DNA from: Burkholderia thailandensis E264
GTDB lineage: Bacteria > Pseudomonadota > Gammaproteobacteria > Burkholderiales > Burkholderiaceae
DNA length: 64,000 nt
NCBI RefSeq assembly: GCF_000012365.1
Contig: NC_007651.1
Coordinates: 1,736,001-1,800,000, forward strand
Direction of reading: 5' to 3'
Under the pieces are notes generated by a model that saw nothing but the letters and a program-made list of their open reading frames with translations, ran no database searches and was not told the origin of the DNA. Numbering within the stretch: position 1 is the first letter of the stretch; every line of letters begins with the position of its first letter. The position numbers were made by a program, and so were the translations under genes. Shown here piece by piece: positions 32,503 to 42,175 of the stretch.

Positions 32503-32680
32503 TATTGCGTCATGAGAATCGTGGCTGAGCGGCGCATCAACAGTCCGTTCCGATCGGGCAATGTGGTTGCAGCGCCGTGAGCTGTCAATGTCGATGATGC
32601 CTCGGCTTGTTCCGCGCGTCGCGCCAATCGGCGCCCTGGTGCCGTTGAGAGGCCAATGTGACCGGTTTCTTGTCGCGCGC

Positions 32681-32953
32681 TCAGCCAAAACGCTGGTTTG
32701 CCGGAAGGAGCGTTTGCCCGCTATCCGTCACCTTGTCGTCGTAGATCACGATATTGCTGGTACTCAGCACATAGTACGGCGTCGCCGACCCGCCCAACTG
32801 CACATACATGACGTAGCCGCGAAGGTCGGTGCAATTCCAGGAATCGCTGGCTCCGGGCGCCATCTTGAACGGATTGGTGTCTCCGTCCGTTCCCCAGTGA
32901 TTGATCGACACTTCAACCGTGTTCGATGCGCTGTTTTTGAAGCTTATCGCTAT
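32681..32953 (-). pseudogene. Small aegerolysin-like protein with a damaged start codon
   Basis: The frame reads AISFKNSASNTVEVSINHWG, then GASDSWNCTDLRGYVMYVQLG, YYVLSTSNIVIYDDKVTDSG and stops at 32681. The pattern of short beta strands and the SINHWGTDGD stretch faintly recall aegerolysin-like lipid-binding proteins; I cannot confirm it. A strong ribosome site (GAGGTGG) lies 5 bases before ATA at 32951-32953, where ATG would be expected. The next usable start, GTG at 32911, would cut off the conserved first strand. Either the start has mutated or ATA is used. Located 3' of a tRNA, an accessory position. Confidence 0.5.
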
Positions 32954-32999
32954 GATTCCACCTCGTTCTATCAGGCTGTTTTAGTCGGATTCCCATAAC

Positions 33000-33943
33000 G
33001 AAATTTCTCTTTCTGAACTTCGTTAAAGGATTGGGTCAATCGAAGTGCGCGGGTAATAGCAGATTGACCGCAAACAATAATAAATTAATCGATCCGAGAC
33101 TAAACACCCAGATTGGGTAGCCATGCCGGCCATTGAGCAAGGGGTTGCGAAATTGGACCGATGCCACTGCCGTTTATAGTTCGACTCAATGCCGGAATCT
33201 GAAAAATCGTCTCGAATCTTTGAAGTTTAAGACGCGACGGAACGTTGATGTTCGTCGTCGGCATGTGTGCATGTCGAGCAGACACGAGATCCGAGTGGAG
33301 ATCGTCGTGCGTCGCCGGCGCATCGGGAGGGCGTTTCGGTAATCGTTGTCGGACAGATATGCCTGCGCCAACGAGGCGGCGGCATATTGATCGAGGGGAT
33401 CGATTATTGGGATGATCTGATCCTTGGATCGGCGTGAGATTTTTTCGGCGGTGCGGAGTGCGCCTCGATGAAGGTATTGGGCGATGGGAGATGCGGGAGC
33501 ACCGTGACCGAGGCGAATGAACCGAGGTGCGCGGGTGGGCGCGTTCGACCGCTCGATCGATGTCGAAAGACGCGGCTCGGGCCGGGGCAGGAGGGTAAAA
33601 CCGCCGCCGATGCGCGCGCAGGTTTTCCCGATTCGCTCCGATCGAACGGACTGCATAAGAACTGAACGGCGCGACCAATCGGAGCCATGCGCGCACGACG
33701 TGCGAGGCGACCGCGTCGGCTGATCGAACCAATGACGTTGATGCGACGTTGATGCCCGTTTTCGCGCGACACGTCCCGTCGACCGATTCGCCGCACATTG
33801 CTGCGCTGCCGCATAAGCGCGAAATTGCGCTCGTTATCGCGCTTATCGACGACATTTCGCAGCCGTTCGAAAATTACGATTTGACTCATGCCCCGCTTTC
33901 GGTTGAAGCTAACGGCTTGCTGTCCGAAGGGGGCTGTGCCTGC
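33000..33943. other. Gene-poor stretch between tRNA-Ser(CGA) area and the acetyltransferase
   Basis: Several overlapping frames run through it on both strands, but none shows a ribosome site, a recognisable domain or Burkholderia-like codon pattern. The composition at 33000-33250 is richer in A+T than the core. It may be decayed accessory DNA; no direct repeat of the tRNA 3' end was found in it. Confidence 0.5.
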
Positions 33944-34453
33944 ATGAGTTCGACCTTGACTGTTCGTCGTATTGCCGCGGATCAGGGCGGCGTGTATCGC
34001 GAACTGCGCGCCGCCTCGCTGCGCGAGCCCTATGCGAGCGGCGAGACGCCGGAAGCCGAGCTGGCCGTCGACGCCGCGAGAGCGGCCGCGATCGCGCAGC
34101 AGCGCGCGACGTCCGACGAATCGACCACGTTCGTGCTGTACACCGAAGGCCATCCGGCCGGCATGATCGGCGCGTATTTCGACGGCACGCCCGCGCGCCG
34201 CGCGTTCGTGAGCGAGCTGTGGGTCGCGCATGCGGTCCGTCATCTGCGCGGCGGCGTGCTGCTCGTTAACACGGCGCGCGCGTGGCTCGCCACGCGCGGC
34301 GCTGTCGAGATCTACGCATGGATCGCCGATCAGAACCGCAGCGCGATCCGCTTCTACGAGCACGTCGGCTTTGCCGACACCGGCGAGCGCGCGCCGATCA
34401 CCCGCGTGCCGGGTGCGATGAAATCGCTGTTCGTCTGGCGCGAGCACGCGTAA
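33944..34453 (+). CDS. GNAT-family N-acetyltransferase
   Basis: 169 residues from the ATG at 33944 (MSSTLTVRRIAADQGGVYRE). The GNAT core shows as FVSELWVAHAVRHLRGGVLL (acetyl-CoA region, motif A with a modified R/QxxGxG/A) and AWIADQNRSAIRFYEHVGF (motif B). Substrate unknown. The frame is open upstream to 33749, but the extension has no family resemblance. Confidence 0.85.
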   Translation: MSSTLTVRRIAADQGGVYRELRAASLREPYASGETPEAELAVDAARAAAIAQQRATSDESTTFVLYTEGHPAGMIGAYFDGTPARRAFVSELWVAHAVRHLRGGVLLVNTARAWLATRGAVEIYAWIADQNRSAIRFYEHVGFADTGERAPITRVPGAMKSLFVWREHA

Positions 34454-34597
34454 GCGGCGTGCGGACCGGTCCCGGACCTTCCTTGTCGCGCCCGGACGGG
34501 CGCACGCGGGCGGGCGGACCGTCGCGCGCGCGCCCGAAAATGATGGCCCCGGGCGTGGACGCCTGTAAAATACGCAAAATTTTTTTGCAGAACGTCC

Positions 34598-35413
34598 ATG
34601 TCGCTTAAAAAATCGCCATTCTTCGAACTGCGCAGCGGTTCGGTCGACACGTTGCTGTTCATCGTGAAAACCGCCGATCTCGATGCGTTGCGCGCCGAGT
34701 TGGTCAAGCGTTTCGAAGCGACCCCCGAATTCTTTGCGGACGATGTCGTCGCGATCGACGTGCGTCGGCTCGCGGATAACGAGCGCGTCCCGCTCGACGA
34801 TATCCGTGGGATGCTGAGCGACGTGCGGATGCGTGCGATCGGCGTCGTCGCGCAACCGGAGCAGCACGCATGGGCGGCGGGCGCAGGCTTGCCGCTTCTC
34901 GAGGCGCGCGACCGGCGCGCGCCGTCGCCCAAGGCGGCGGATGACGCGCCTGCGCAGCCGGAGGAGCCGCGCGTGCCGGCCGCCGGGCAAGCCGCGCTCT
35001 TTGCGCAGGCCGGACCGTCCGGCGCCGATGCGGTTGCGCCGCCGGCCGTGGCCGCCGCACCTGTTGTCGCGGCGCAGTCGGCGACGCTCGTCATCGACAA
35101 GCCGCTGCGCTCAGGACAACAGATTTACGCGAAGGGAGATCTCGTGGTGCTCGGCCCGGTCAGTTACGGCGCCGAGGTCATCGCGGAAGGCAACATCCAC
35201 ATCTACGCGCCGTTGCGCGGCCGCGCGCTCGCGGGCGTGCACGGCAATCACGACGCGCGCATCTTCTGCACGTGTCTCGAGCCGGAGCTGATCTCGATCG
35301 CGGGTATCTATCGGACCACCGAGAACCCGCTGCCGGCCGACGTGCTCGGCAAGTCGGTGCAGATCCGGTTGGAACAGGAAAAACTGATGATCGAACCGCT
35401 GCGCCTCACGTGA
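34598..35413 (+). CDS. minC: Septum site-determining protein MinC
   Basis: 271 residues: an N-terminal MinC_N domain ([18 protein letters not shown]), a long alanine/proline-rich linker (residues about 105-160) and the C-terminal beta-helix ([34 protein letters not shown]) that binds MinD. It inhibits FtsZ assembly away from midcell. First gene of minCDE. Confidence 0.95.
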   Translation: MSLKKSPFFELRSGSVDTLLFIVKTADLDALRAELVKRFEATPEFFADDVVAIDVRRLADNERVPLDDIRGMLSDVRMRAIGVVAQPEQHAWAAGAGLPLLEARDRRAPSPKAADDAPAQPEEPRVPAAGQAALFAQAGPSGADAVAPPAVAAAPVVAAQSATLVIDKPLRSGQQIYAKGDLVVLGPVSYGAEVIAEGNIHIYAPLRGRALAGVHGNHDARIFCTCLEPELISIAGIYRTTENPLPADVLGKSVQIRLEQEKLMIEPLRLT

Positions 35414-35471
35414 CACGCGTGGCGCAACAAACGGGTCGGTCGATCCTCATTGACGAACACAGGGTAGGTAA

Positions 35472-36287
35472 ATGGCAAAAATCATCGTGGTGACTTCGGG
35501 CAAGGGCGGCGTGGGCAAGACGACGACGAGCGCGAGCTTCGCTTCCGGTCTCGCGCTGCGCGGCCACAAGACGGCCGTGATCGACTTCGACGTCGGCTTG
35601 CGCAATCTCGACCTCATCATGGGCTGCGAGCGCCGCGTCGTGTACGACCTCGTCAACGTGATCCAGGGCGAAGCGAACCTGAACCAGGCGCTCATCAAGG
35701 ACAAGAAGTGCGAGAACCTGTACATCCTGCCCGCGTCGCAAACGCGCGACAAGGAAGCGCTGACGCGCGAGGGCGTCGAGAAGGTCATCAACGATCTGAT
35801 CGGGATGGATTTCGAGTTCATCGTCTGCGATTCGCCCGCGGGCATCGAGTCGGGCGCGCTGCACGCGATGTACTTCGCGGATGAGGCGCTCGTCGTGACG
35901 AACCCGGAAGTGTCGTCGGTGCGCGACTCGGACCGCATTCTCGGCATCCTGTCGTCGAAGACGAAGCGCGCGACGGAAGGCAAGGAGCCGATCAAGGAGC
36001 ACCTGCTCATCACCCGCTACAACCCGAAACGCGTGACCGAAGGCGAGATGCTGTCGCTCGACGACATCAGCGAGATCCTGCGCATCAAGCTGATCGGCGT
36101 CGTGCCGGAGTCCGAGGCCGTGCTGCACGCGTCGAACCAGGGCCTGCCCGCCGTCCATCTCGACGGCACCGACGTCGCGGAAGCGTACAAGGACATCGTC
36201 GCGCGCTTCCTCGGCGAGGACAAGCCGCTGCGTTTCACCGATTATCAGAAGCCGGGCCTGCTGCAGCGCCTCTTCGGCTCCAAGTAA
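35472..36287 (+). CDS. minD: Septum site-determining ATPase MinD
   Basis: 271 residues with the deviant Walker A motif SGKGGVGKTTTSASF and the C-terminal amphipathic membrane-targeting helix (KPGLLQRLFGSK). It recruits MinC to the membrane and oscillates with MinE. Confidence 0.97.
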   Translation: MAKIIVVTSGKGGVGKTTTSASFASGLALRGHKTAVIDFDVGLRNLDLIMGCERRVVYDLVNVIQGEANLNQALIKDKKCENLYILPASQTRDKEALTREGVEKVINDLIGMDFEFIVCDSPAGIESGALHAMYFADEALVVTNPEVSSVRDSDRILGILSSKTKRATEGKEPIKEHLLITRYNPKRVTEGEMLSLDDISEILRIKLIGVVPESEAVLHASNQGLPAVHLDGTDVAEAYKDIVARFLGEDKPLRFTDYQKPGLLQRLFGSK

Positions 36288-36299
36288 CGGAGGCGCGTC

Positions 36300-36554
36300 A
36301 TGTCGATTCTGTCGTTTCTGCTTGGTGAGAAAAAGAAGTCCGCGGCCGTCGCGAAGGAGCGCCTGCAACTCATCATCGCGCACGAGCGCGTGGGCGGCCG
36401 CCCGCCCGCCGATTATCTGCCCGCGTTGCAAAAGGAACTCGTCGCGGTCATTTCGAAGTACGTGAAGATTTCGAACGATGACATCCGCGTGAGCCTCGAG
36501 CGCCAGGACGATCTGGAAGTGCTCGAGGTGAAGATCGAGATTCCGCAAGCCTGA
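36300..36554 (+). CDS. minE: Cell division topological specificity factor MinE
   Basis: 84 residues: N-terminal membrane/MinD contact segment ([19 protein letters not shown]) and the dimerising beta region ([19 protein letters not shown]). Stimulates MinD ATPase. GGAGGCG lies before the ATG, 12 bases after minD. Confidence 0.96.
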
Positions 36555-36719
36555 CGCGTTTTCCGCCTCATTGCGCGCGGCGCGTCGCCGCCGCGCGCGC
36601 CTTTACGTCTCGTTGCACTTTCGGTCCTCCGGTAATGCAGCGCCTGTCCGCCGTTGCGCCCTCCTGAGCATTGAATGGATACGCTCTCATCGCGTGTTCA
36701 ATCGTTCATGGAGGTTGTG

Positions 36720-37094
36720 ATGTCTTTTTCTCTTCATCGTGTCGTGCTGCCGTTCGTCGTCGCGGGCGCGGGCGTATGCGCGGTCGCCGCGCCGCTTGCC
36801 GCGAACGCCGGCGAAATCGTCGTCGCGCGGGCGGCGCCTGGTGTCGTCGTCGAGCCTGCGCTGCGCGAAGTCGTCGTCGTCGCGCCGAGCGCGCCGCCGC
36901 CCGTGCGCTACGAGGTCGTGCCCGAGGCGCGCGCCGGCTACGTGTGGGATCGCGGCCACTGGCGCTGGGAGCACGGCCGCTATGTGTGGATCGCTGGGCA
37001 TTGGGAGGTCGAGCGCGTCGGCATGCACTGGGCGCCGGGCCACTGGTCGCAGCGCGGCCCGGGCTGGGTCTGGGTTCGCGGCCACTGGGCTTGA
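36720..37094 (+). CDS. Exported WxxGxW-repeat protein
   Basis: 124 residues. A signal peptide ends near ANAG-E. The C-terminal half has repeated W-containing units (GYVWDRGHWRWEHGRYVWIA, GHWEVERVGMHWAPGHWSQR), the YXWGXW/BcpO-like repeat family often found in Burkholderia envelopes. The ATG at 36720 is chosen because GGAGG lies 7 bases upstream. Function unknown. Confidence 0.85.
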   Translation: MSFSLHRVVLPFVVAGAGVCAVAAPLAANAGEIVVARAAPGVVVEPALREVVVVAPSAPPPVRYEVVPEARAGYVWDRGHWRWEHGRYVWIAGHWEVERVGMHWAPGHWSQRGPGWVWVRGHWA

Positions 37095-37107
37095 GGAGGC
37101 GCGAGCG

Positions 37108-37218
37108 ATGAAACGAACCCTGTTCGCCCTCGCGCTCGTCGCGCTGACGCTGGCCGGCTGCGTCGTCGTGCCGGCGCGGCCGGTGTATTACCGGCCGGCG
37201 TCCGTCGTCATCTATTGA
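37108..37218 (+). CDS. 36-residue lipoprotein
   Basis: MKRTLFALALVALTLAGC is a complete lipoprotein signal with lipobox LAGC, leaving a mature peptide of only 19 residues ending in YYRPASVVIY. GAGGAGG stands 8 bases before the ATG. It follows the WxxGxW gene by 13 bases, so the two are probably co-expressed. Its stop overlaps the 3' end of the ClC gene by 7 bases. Confidence 0.75.
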   Translation: MKRTLFALALVALTLAGCVVVPARPVYYRPASVVIY

Positions 37219-38903
37219 GCGGGACGATGCGGCGGCTCGCGATGTGCGGTGTCGCCCGATTGCGACGCCGGGCCGGCCGCGCACGCATTCGGCTCGCCGG
37301 CCTCGACGGGTGTCGGTGCCGCGCCGGCGTGGGGCTGCGCGGCCGCGTGTGCGGCATCGCCGCCGGGCGTCGGCGCATCGGCGGCGCGCACCGCCGCGCG
37401 GGCGTCGATATTGCCGCCGGCGGCGCTCGTAGCGTTTGCCTGCGCGTCGTTCGTTGCCTCGTCGCGTAGCGTGTCGAGCGGATCGGCGGGCGCCGATTCG
37501 GCGTCTTCCGGCATCTTGACCGCCGCGATGCCGGCGTGCGACGGAGCCGCGCCGGTCGCGGCCGCCGCCGCGTGCTTCGGCTGCGGCGGCTTCAGATAGC
37601 GTTCGGCGAGCGTTTCGTAGAGCGGCGGCACGAACAAGCGCGATACGCGGCTCGCGATCAGCGCGGTCGCCATCAGCGAGATCACGAGCGCGTGGCCGTT
37701 GATCATCTCCATCACGATCACGAACGACGTGATCGGCGATTGCGTGACGGCCGCAAGATAGCCGACCATGGCGAGCGCGATCAGCATCGGCAGATGCATG
37801 CCGCTGAACACGAAGTGCAGCAGATTGCCGAAGCCTGCGCCGATCGACAGCGACGGCGCGAAGATCCCGCCCGGAATCCCGGGCAGATACGACGCGACCA
37901 TCGAGATCATTTTCAGGAACGGATACAGCACGGACAACTGTTCGCGGCCGTCGAGGAGCCCGCGCGCCTCCGCATAGCCGCTGCCGAACGTCGTGCCGCC
38001 GGACACGGCGCCGACGGCGGCGATCGCGAGACCGCACGCCACTGCGAACACGATCGGCCGCTCGCGGTAGAGCGTGAGGAGCCGCGCCGGCAGCCAGCGG
38101 CCCGTGTGCAGCAGCAGCCAGCCGAACAGCCCGCCTGCGATGCCCGTGACGAGCGCCGTCAGCAACACGGCGGCCGCGAGCATTTTCGGAAAGTGCTGGC
38201 CGATCTCGATCGTGCCGAAGTACGTGTAGTTGCCGTTCATGCCGAGCGCGATCACGCCGGCGATGATGATCGCGGTGATCAGCACGCCGCTCGCGCGCGC
38301 CGAGAAGCTGCGGCTCAGTTCCTCGATCGCGAACACGACGCCCGCGAGCGGCGTGTTGAACGCTGCGGACAAGCCGGCCGCCGCGCCCGCGAGCACGAGC
38401 TGGCGTTCGATCAGCGCGTTCGAGCGCGGGTAGAAGCGGCGCAGGTTGAACATCAGCGACGCGCCGATCTGCACGGTCGGCCCTTCACGGCCGATCGTGA
38501 AGCCGCCGATGATGCCGAGCAACGAGATCAGGATCTTGCCGAACAGGATGCGCAGCGTCAGCAGCCGCGAGCCGAACGCGCTCGGCTGCGCGTGCAGCGT
38601 CGCGATCACCTGCGGAATGCCGCTGCCTTCCGCGCCGCGAAAGAAGCGGCGCGTGAGCCACACGGACAGCGCGGCGACCGCGGGCGTCAGCACGAACGGC
38701 AACCACGGGCGGCCGCGCTCGAGCGAGCGGAACGCTTCGTAACCCCAGTCGATGAGCCGTGCGTACGTGACGGCCGTGAGGCCGACCGCGATCGCGCCGA
38801 GCCAGAACACGCCGTATTGGCGCCAGATGCGCTGCGTGCGGCGCGTGAGGGTCGGGAACAGGCGGGTGCGTTGCATGGGAGTTGACGCGCAAAAGAGTGC
38901 CAT
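37212..38903 (-). CDS. ClC-family chloride channel/antiporter
   Basis: 563 residues from the ATG at 38903; other in-frame starts lie at 38942 and 38876 and none has a good ribosome site. ClC selectivity motifs are GSGIPQV, GREGPTVQIG and GIPGGIFAPSLSIGAGFG. About eleven membrane helices are followed by a 130-residue alanine-rich cytoplasmic tail without CBS domains. The gating glutamate in GREGPT is present. Confidence 0.92.
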   Translation of the reverse strand: MALFCASTPMQRTRLFPTLTRRTQRIWRQYGVFWLGAIAVGLTAVTYARLIDWGYEAFRSLERGRPWLPFVLTPAVAALSVWLTRRFFRGAEGSGIPQVIATLHAQPSAFGSRLLTLRILFGKILISLLGIIGGFTIGREGPTVQIGASLMFNLRRFYPRSNALIERQLVLAGAAAGLSAAFNTPLAGVVFAIEELSRSFSARASGVLITAIIIAGVIALGMNGNYTYFGTIEIGQHFPKMLAAAVLLTALVTGIAGGLFGWLLLHTGRWLPARLLTLYRERPIVFAVACGLAIAAVGAVSGGTTFGSGYAEARGLLDGREQLSVLYPFLKMISMVASYLPGIPGGIFAPSLSIGAGFGNLLHFVFSGMHLPMLIALAMVGYLAAVTQSPITSFVIVMEMINGHALVISLMATALIASRVSRLFVPPLYETLAERYLKPPQPKHAAAAATGAAPSHAGIAAVKMPEDAESAPADPLDTLRDEATNDAQANATSAAGGNIDARAAVRAADAPTPGGDAAHAAAQPHAGAAPTPVEAGEPNACAAGPASQSGDTAHREPPHRPAQ

Positions 38904-39033
38904 TATAGACGCCCGACTACCACGATCCCGGGGTCGGGGCAAATGTAAATTCTTCGCAATTTGTGGTGTTTGTGACGTTCTGTCTATTTAGAATGCCCAA
39001 CTACCGAGTTGGGTTGGGTACATCCACATAAAA

Positions 39034-40056
39034 ATGAAACGTATTCTCATTGTGAAGGTCACGTCGCTGGGCGATGTCGTGCAGACGTTGCCCGTCGTCG
39101 CGGATCTCCACCGCGCGTTCCCGGGCGTGCAGGTGGATTGGGCCGTCGACGAGTCGTGCGCCGACGTCGTGCGCTGGAACACCGGCGTGAGCCGTGTGCT
39201 GTGCGCGCCGTTGCGCCGCTTCAAAAAAGCGCGCAGCCGGGCCGACCTGAAGGCGATCGCGGCTTCGATCGGCGAGTTGCGCGCGTATCGCTACGATGCG
39301 GTGATCGATCTTCACGGTGTCTACAAGAGTGCGATCATTTCATTTCTCGCCCGCGCGCGGCGGCGCTACGGCTACCGGAACCAGGATCTCGGGGAACTCG
39401 GCGCGATGTTCGCGTACAACGGCCGCTTCGGTCCGCGTCCCGCCTGCGACGCGTGGCACGGCATGCGCGTGAGCGCGGGCGAGGCGCTCGGCTACGAGCC
39501 GCAAGGCCGCGCCGACTATCTGCTCGATGTGCCGCCGGAGTCGCGCGAGCCGCATACGGCGCCGCTCGCCGCGCTCGCGGAGCCGGCCGGGCCGTACGCG
39601 CTGTTTTTTCATGCGACGTCGAACGACGACAAGCGCTGGCCGACCGATCACTGGAGTGCGGTTGCGTGCGAGATGCGCGCGCGCGGGCTGCATGTGCTGC
39701 TGCCGTGGGGCAGCGAGCACGAGCGGGAAGAGGCGCAGCGGATCGCGGCGCGCGCGCCGGGCGCGGTCGTGCTGCCCAAGCTGACGCTCGCCGACGTCGC
39801 GCGCAAGATCGACCGCGCGACGCTCGTGGTCGGAGTCGATACCGGTTTCGTGCACATGGCGCATGCGCTCGAGAAGCCGACCGTCATGATCTTCCGTGCG
39901 ACGTCGCGTCAGCATCTGGGCGTGAGCGGTGCGCCGCACTCGTTGTCGATCGGCGACGAGGGCGCGCCGCCGAGCGTGGACGACGTGCTCGGCGCGATCG
40001 AGCGCGTCTATCCGATGGGCATCGTCGAGCAGCCGCGGCGCGTCGCCGCGATGTGA
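39034..40056 (+). CDS. waaC: Lipopolysaccharide heptosyltransferase I
   Basis: 340 residues, GT9 family: MKRILIVKVTSLGDVVQTLP at the N-terminus and the nucleotide-sugar site FFHATSNDDKRWPTDHWSAV, with GVDTGFVHMAHALEKPTVMIF near the end. It adds the first heptose to Kdo of the LPS inner core at the inner membrane. Confidence 0.95.
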   Translation: MKRILIVKVTSLGDVVQTLPVVADLHRAFPGVQVDWAVDESCADVVRWNTGVSRVLCAPLRRFKKARSRADLKAIAASIGELRAYRYDAVIDLHGVYKSAIISFLARARRRYGYRNQDLGELGAMFAYNGRFGPRPACDAWHGMRVSAGEALGYEPQGRADYLLDVPPESREPHTAPLAALAEPAGPYALFFHATSNDDKRWPTDHWSAVACEMRARGLHVLLPWGSEHEREEAQRIAARAPGAVVLPKLTLADVARKIDRATLVVGVDTGFVHMAHALEKPTVMIFRATSRQHLGVSGAPHSLSIGDEGAPPSVDDVLGAIERVYPMGIVEQPRRVAAM

Positions 40057-40090
40057 GCGTGCGCCGGCGGCGGGCCGGGCGCTGGCGCGC

Positions 40091-40273
40091 TCAGGACAGC
40101 AATAATTCGAACGCGATCACGGCCGCAATGGCCGCGAGGTTCGCCGCGAGCGCTTCGACCGCGATGCCGAGCCAGCTTTTCGGCCTGAAGCGCATCGCCA
40201 GCAGCAGCGCGCCGCCGAGCGACAGCGCAAGGCTCAATACGAGATCGGAGTTCTGCAGGCGGATCAGGTCCAT
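40091..40273 (-). CDS. Small two-helix membrane protein
   Basis: 60 residues with two hydrophobic stretches (LVLSLALSLGGALLLAM and AVEALAANLAAIAAVIAFELL) split by FRPKSW. No family recognised. GGAG lies a few bases before the ATG. It converges on waaC. Confidence 0.6.
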   Translation of the reverse strand: MDLIRLQNSDLVLSLALSLGGALLLAMRFRPKSWLGIAVEALAANLAAIAAVIAFELLLS

Positions 40274-40468
40274 CGTGACGGCTCCTGTCGGCTGATGCCG
40301 AAAGCGTGACGCGCGCCCGCCGCGCGGCAGGCGCCCGTGCATCGAGTATAGACAGGACGATGCGCGCCGTAACCCCGGCCGGCGGCCGCTTTTCAGGCGG
40401 GATCGGGCGGCCCGGAGCGCGTCGGCGGTCGCGCGCCTGCTCGAGTCAGTGCGTTCGCGCCGCCCGGT

Positions 40469-41788
40469 TCACGTCAGCTTCGCGTCGCGCGTCTCGCGCA
40501 TCAGCAGCACGCCGACGAGGCTGATCGCCGCGGCCACCGACACGTATCCGCCGACCCACGCAAGCCCGCCGCGCGCGGCGAGCAACTGCGCGATGTAAGG
40601 CGCGATCGACGCGCCGAGAATGCCGCCGAGGTTGTACGCGACGCCCGCGCCCGTATAGCGGACGTGGGTCGGAAACAGTTCCGGCAGCAGCGCGCCCATC
40701 GGTGCGAACGTCACGCCCATCAGGAACAGCTCGATCGTCAGGAACAGCGCGACGAGCGCCGTCGAGCCGCTGCCGAGGAGGGGCGCCATCGTGAAGCCCG
40801 ACAGCAGCGCGGCGATCGCGCCCGCGATCAGCACCGGCTTGCGGCCGAAGCGATCGGCGGCTGCGGCGGCGAGCGGCGTCGCGAGCGCCATGAACAGCAC
40901 CGCGAAGCACAGCAGGCCAAGGAAGCTCTGGCGCGAGAAATGCAGCGTCGACACGCCGTACGACAGCGAGAACACCGTCGAGATGTAGAACAGCGTGTAG
41001 CAGACGACCATCGCGAGCGCGCCGAGCAGCGTCGGCCGCCAATGGTGCGCAATGAGCGTCGCGACCGGCATGCGCACACGCTCGTGCCGGTTGAGCGCGG
41101 CCTGGAACGCGGGCGTCTCGGCGATCTTCAGGCGCACGTACAGGCCGACCGCGACGAGCGCCGCGCTCACGAGAAACGGAATGCGCCAGCCCCACGAGCG
41201 AAACTGCGCGTCGGACAGCGTGAGCGCGAGCGCGAAGAACAGGCCGTTCGACGCGAGAAAGCCGATCGACGGGCCGAGCTGCGGGAACATCCCGAACCAG
41301 CCGCGCTTGCCGGCGGGCGCGTGCTCGGTCGCGAGGAGCGCTGCGCCGCCCCATTCGCCGCCGAGGCCGATGCCCTGGCCGAACCGCAGCACGCAGAGCA
41401 GCACCGGCGCAAGCGCGCCGATCGCGTCGTAGCCGGGCACGAAGCCGATCGCGGTCGTCGACACGCCCATCACGAGCAGCGACGCGACGAGCGTCGATTT
41501 GCGGCCGATCCGGTCGCCGAAATGGCCGAACAGGAACGAGCCGATCGGCCGCGCGATGAACGCGATGCCGAACGTGACGAACGCGGACAGCGCCTGGGCG
41601 GTGGCCGAGCCGTGCGGGAAGAACACGGGGCCGATCACGAGCGCGGCGGCCGTTGCGTACACGTAGAAATCGTAGAACTCGATCGCCGTGCCGATGAAGC
41701 TCGCGAACACGATGCGGCGGTGGCTCGTCGTGTCGGCGGCGCTCGGCGCGGCGGCGGAAGCGGAAGCGGAAAGACGGGTATCCGACAT
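40469..41788 (-). CDS. MHS-type MFS transporter (metabolite:proton symporter)
   Basis: 439 residues with twelve helices. The opening FASFIGTAIEFYDFYVYATA and motif A (FGHFGDRIGRKSTLVASLL), plus GQGIGLGGEWGGAALLATEH, place it in the MHS group (ShiA/ProP-like). It may import an organic acid or osmolyte; the substrate is not readable. GGAGAC precedes the ATG at 41788. The 387-base gap 41789-42175 upstream holds no gene, only the octamer repeat. Confidence 0.9.
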   Translation of the reverse strand: MSDTRLSASASAAAPSAADTTSHRRIVFASFIGTAIEFYDFYVYATAAALVIGPVFFPHGSATAQALSAFVTFGIAFIARPIGSFLFGHFGDRIGRKSTLVASLLVMGVSTTAIGFVPGYDAIGALAPVLLCVLRFGQGIGLGGEWGGAALLATEHAPAGKRGWFGMFPQLGPSIGFLASNGLFFALALTLSDAQFRSWGWRIPFLVSAALVAVGLYVRLKIAETPAFQAALNRHERVRMPVATLIAHHWRPTLLGALAMVVCYTLFYISTVFSLSYGVSTLHFSRQSFLGLLCFAVLFMALATPLAAAAADRFGRKPVLIAGAIAALLSGFTMAPLLGSGSTALVALFLTIELFLMGVTFAPMGALLPELFPTHVRYTGAGVAYNLGGILGASIAPYIAQLLAARGGLAWVGGYVSVAAAISLVGVLLMRETRDAKLT

Positions 41789-42140
41789 GCGGGTCTCCGG
41801 TTGTGGCGGCGCGGGTCTCGCAAGGACGCGCGTCGCTCGTTGCGCGCGGTCGGCGGCCGTTGCACCTTTGTTCGAATCGAGAGTCGGGCGTGTCGCCGCA
41901 CGCGACGCATGCCGGCGGTTCGCGCGCGGCGATGCGAGCGTGCACGCTGCGCCCAAGCGGGCCGTCGCTTGCCCGCGAGCCGGCCGCATCGGTTGCGGCC
42001 GCGTGTCGTCGATGCGTTGCGCGGGCCGCCGGATAGGCGAGCCGCGCAAGCGGGCCTTGTGGCCGAATGCGGATGCGGGAAATTATAGCGACGCGGCCGC
42101 GTGGCGTCGCGCGCCGCGTGCGACAGCGCGGCGGAGCGCG

Positions 42141-42170
42141 CGTGCGTACGTGCGTACGTGCGTACGTGCG
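42141..42170. repeat. Octamer tandem repeat CGTGCGTA x3.75
   Basis: Three full and one partial copies of an 8-base unit, immediately beyond the stop codon of the TonB-C-like lipoprotein gene. Eight-base units allow slippage, so copy number may vary between strains. Confidence 0.9.
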
Positions 42171-42175
42171 CGAGT

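Noticed and set aside
33404..33855. Possible transposase remnant on the minus strand
   Set aside because: A few residues looked transposase-like, but no run of conserved motifs could be assembled in any frame.
33749..33943. N-terminal extension of the acetyltransferase
   Set aside because: Open frame but no family resemblance and no clear ribosome site; the ATG at 33944 gives the usual GNAT start.
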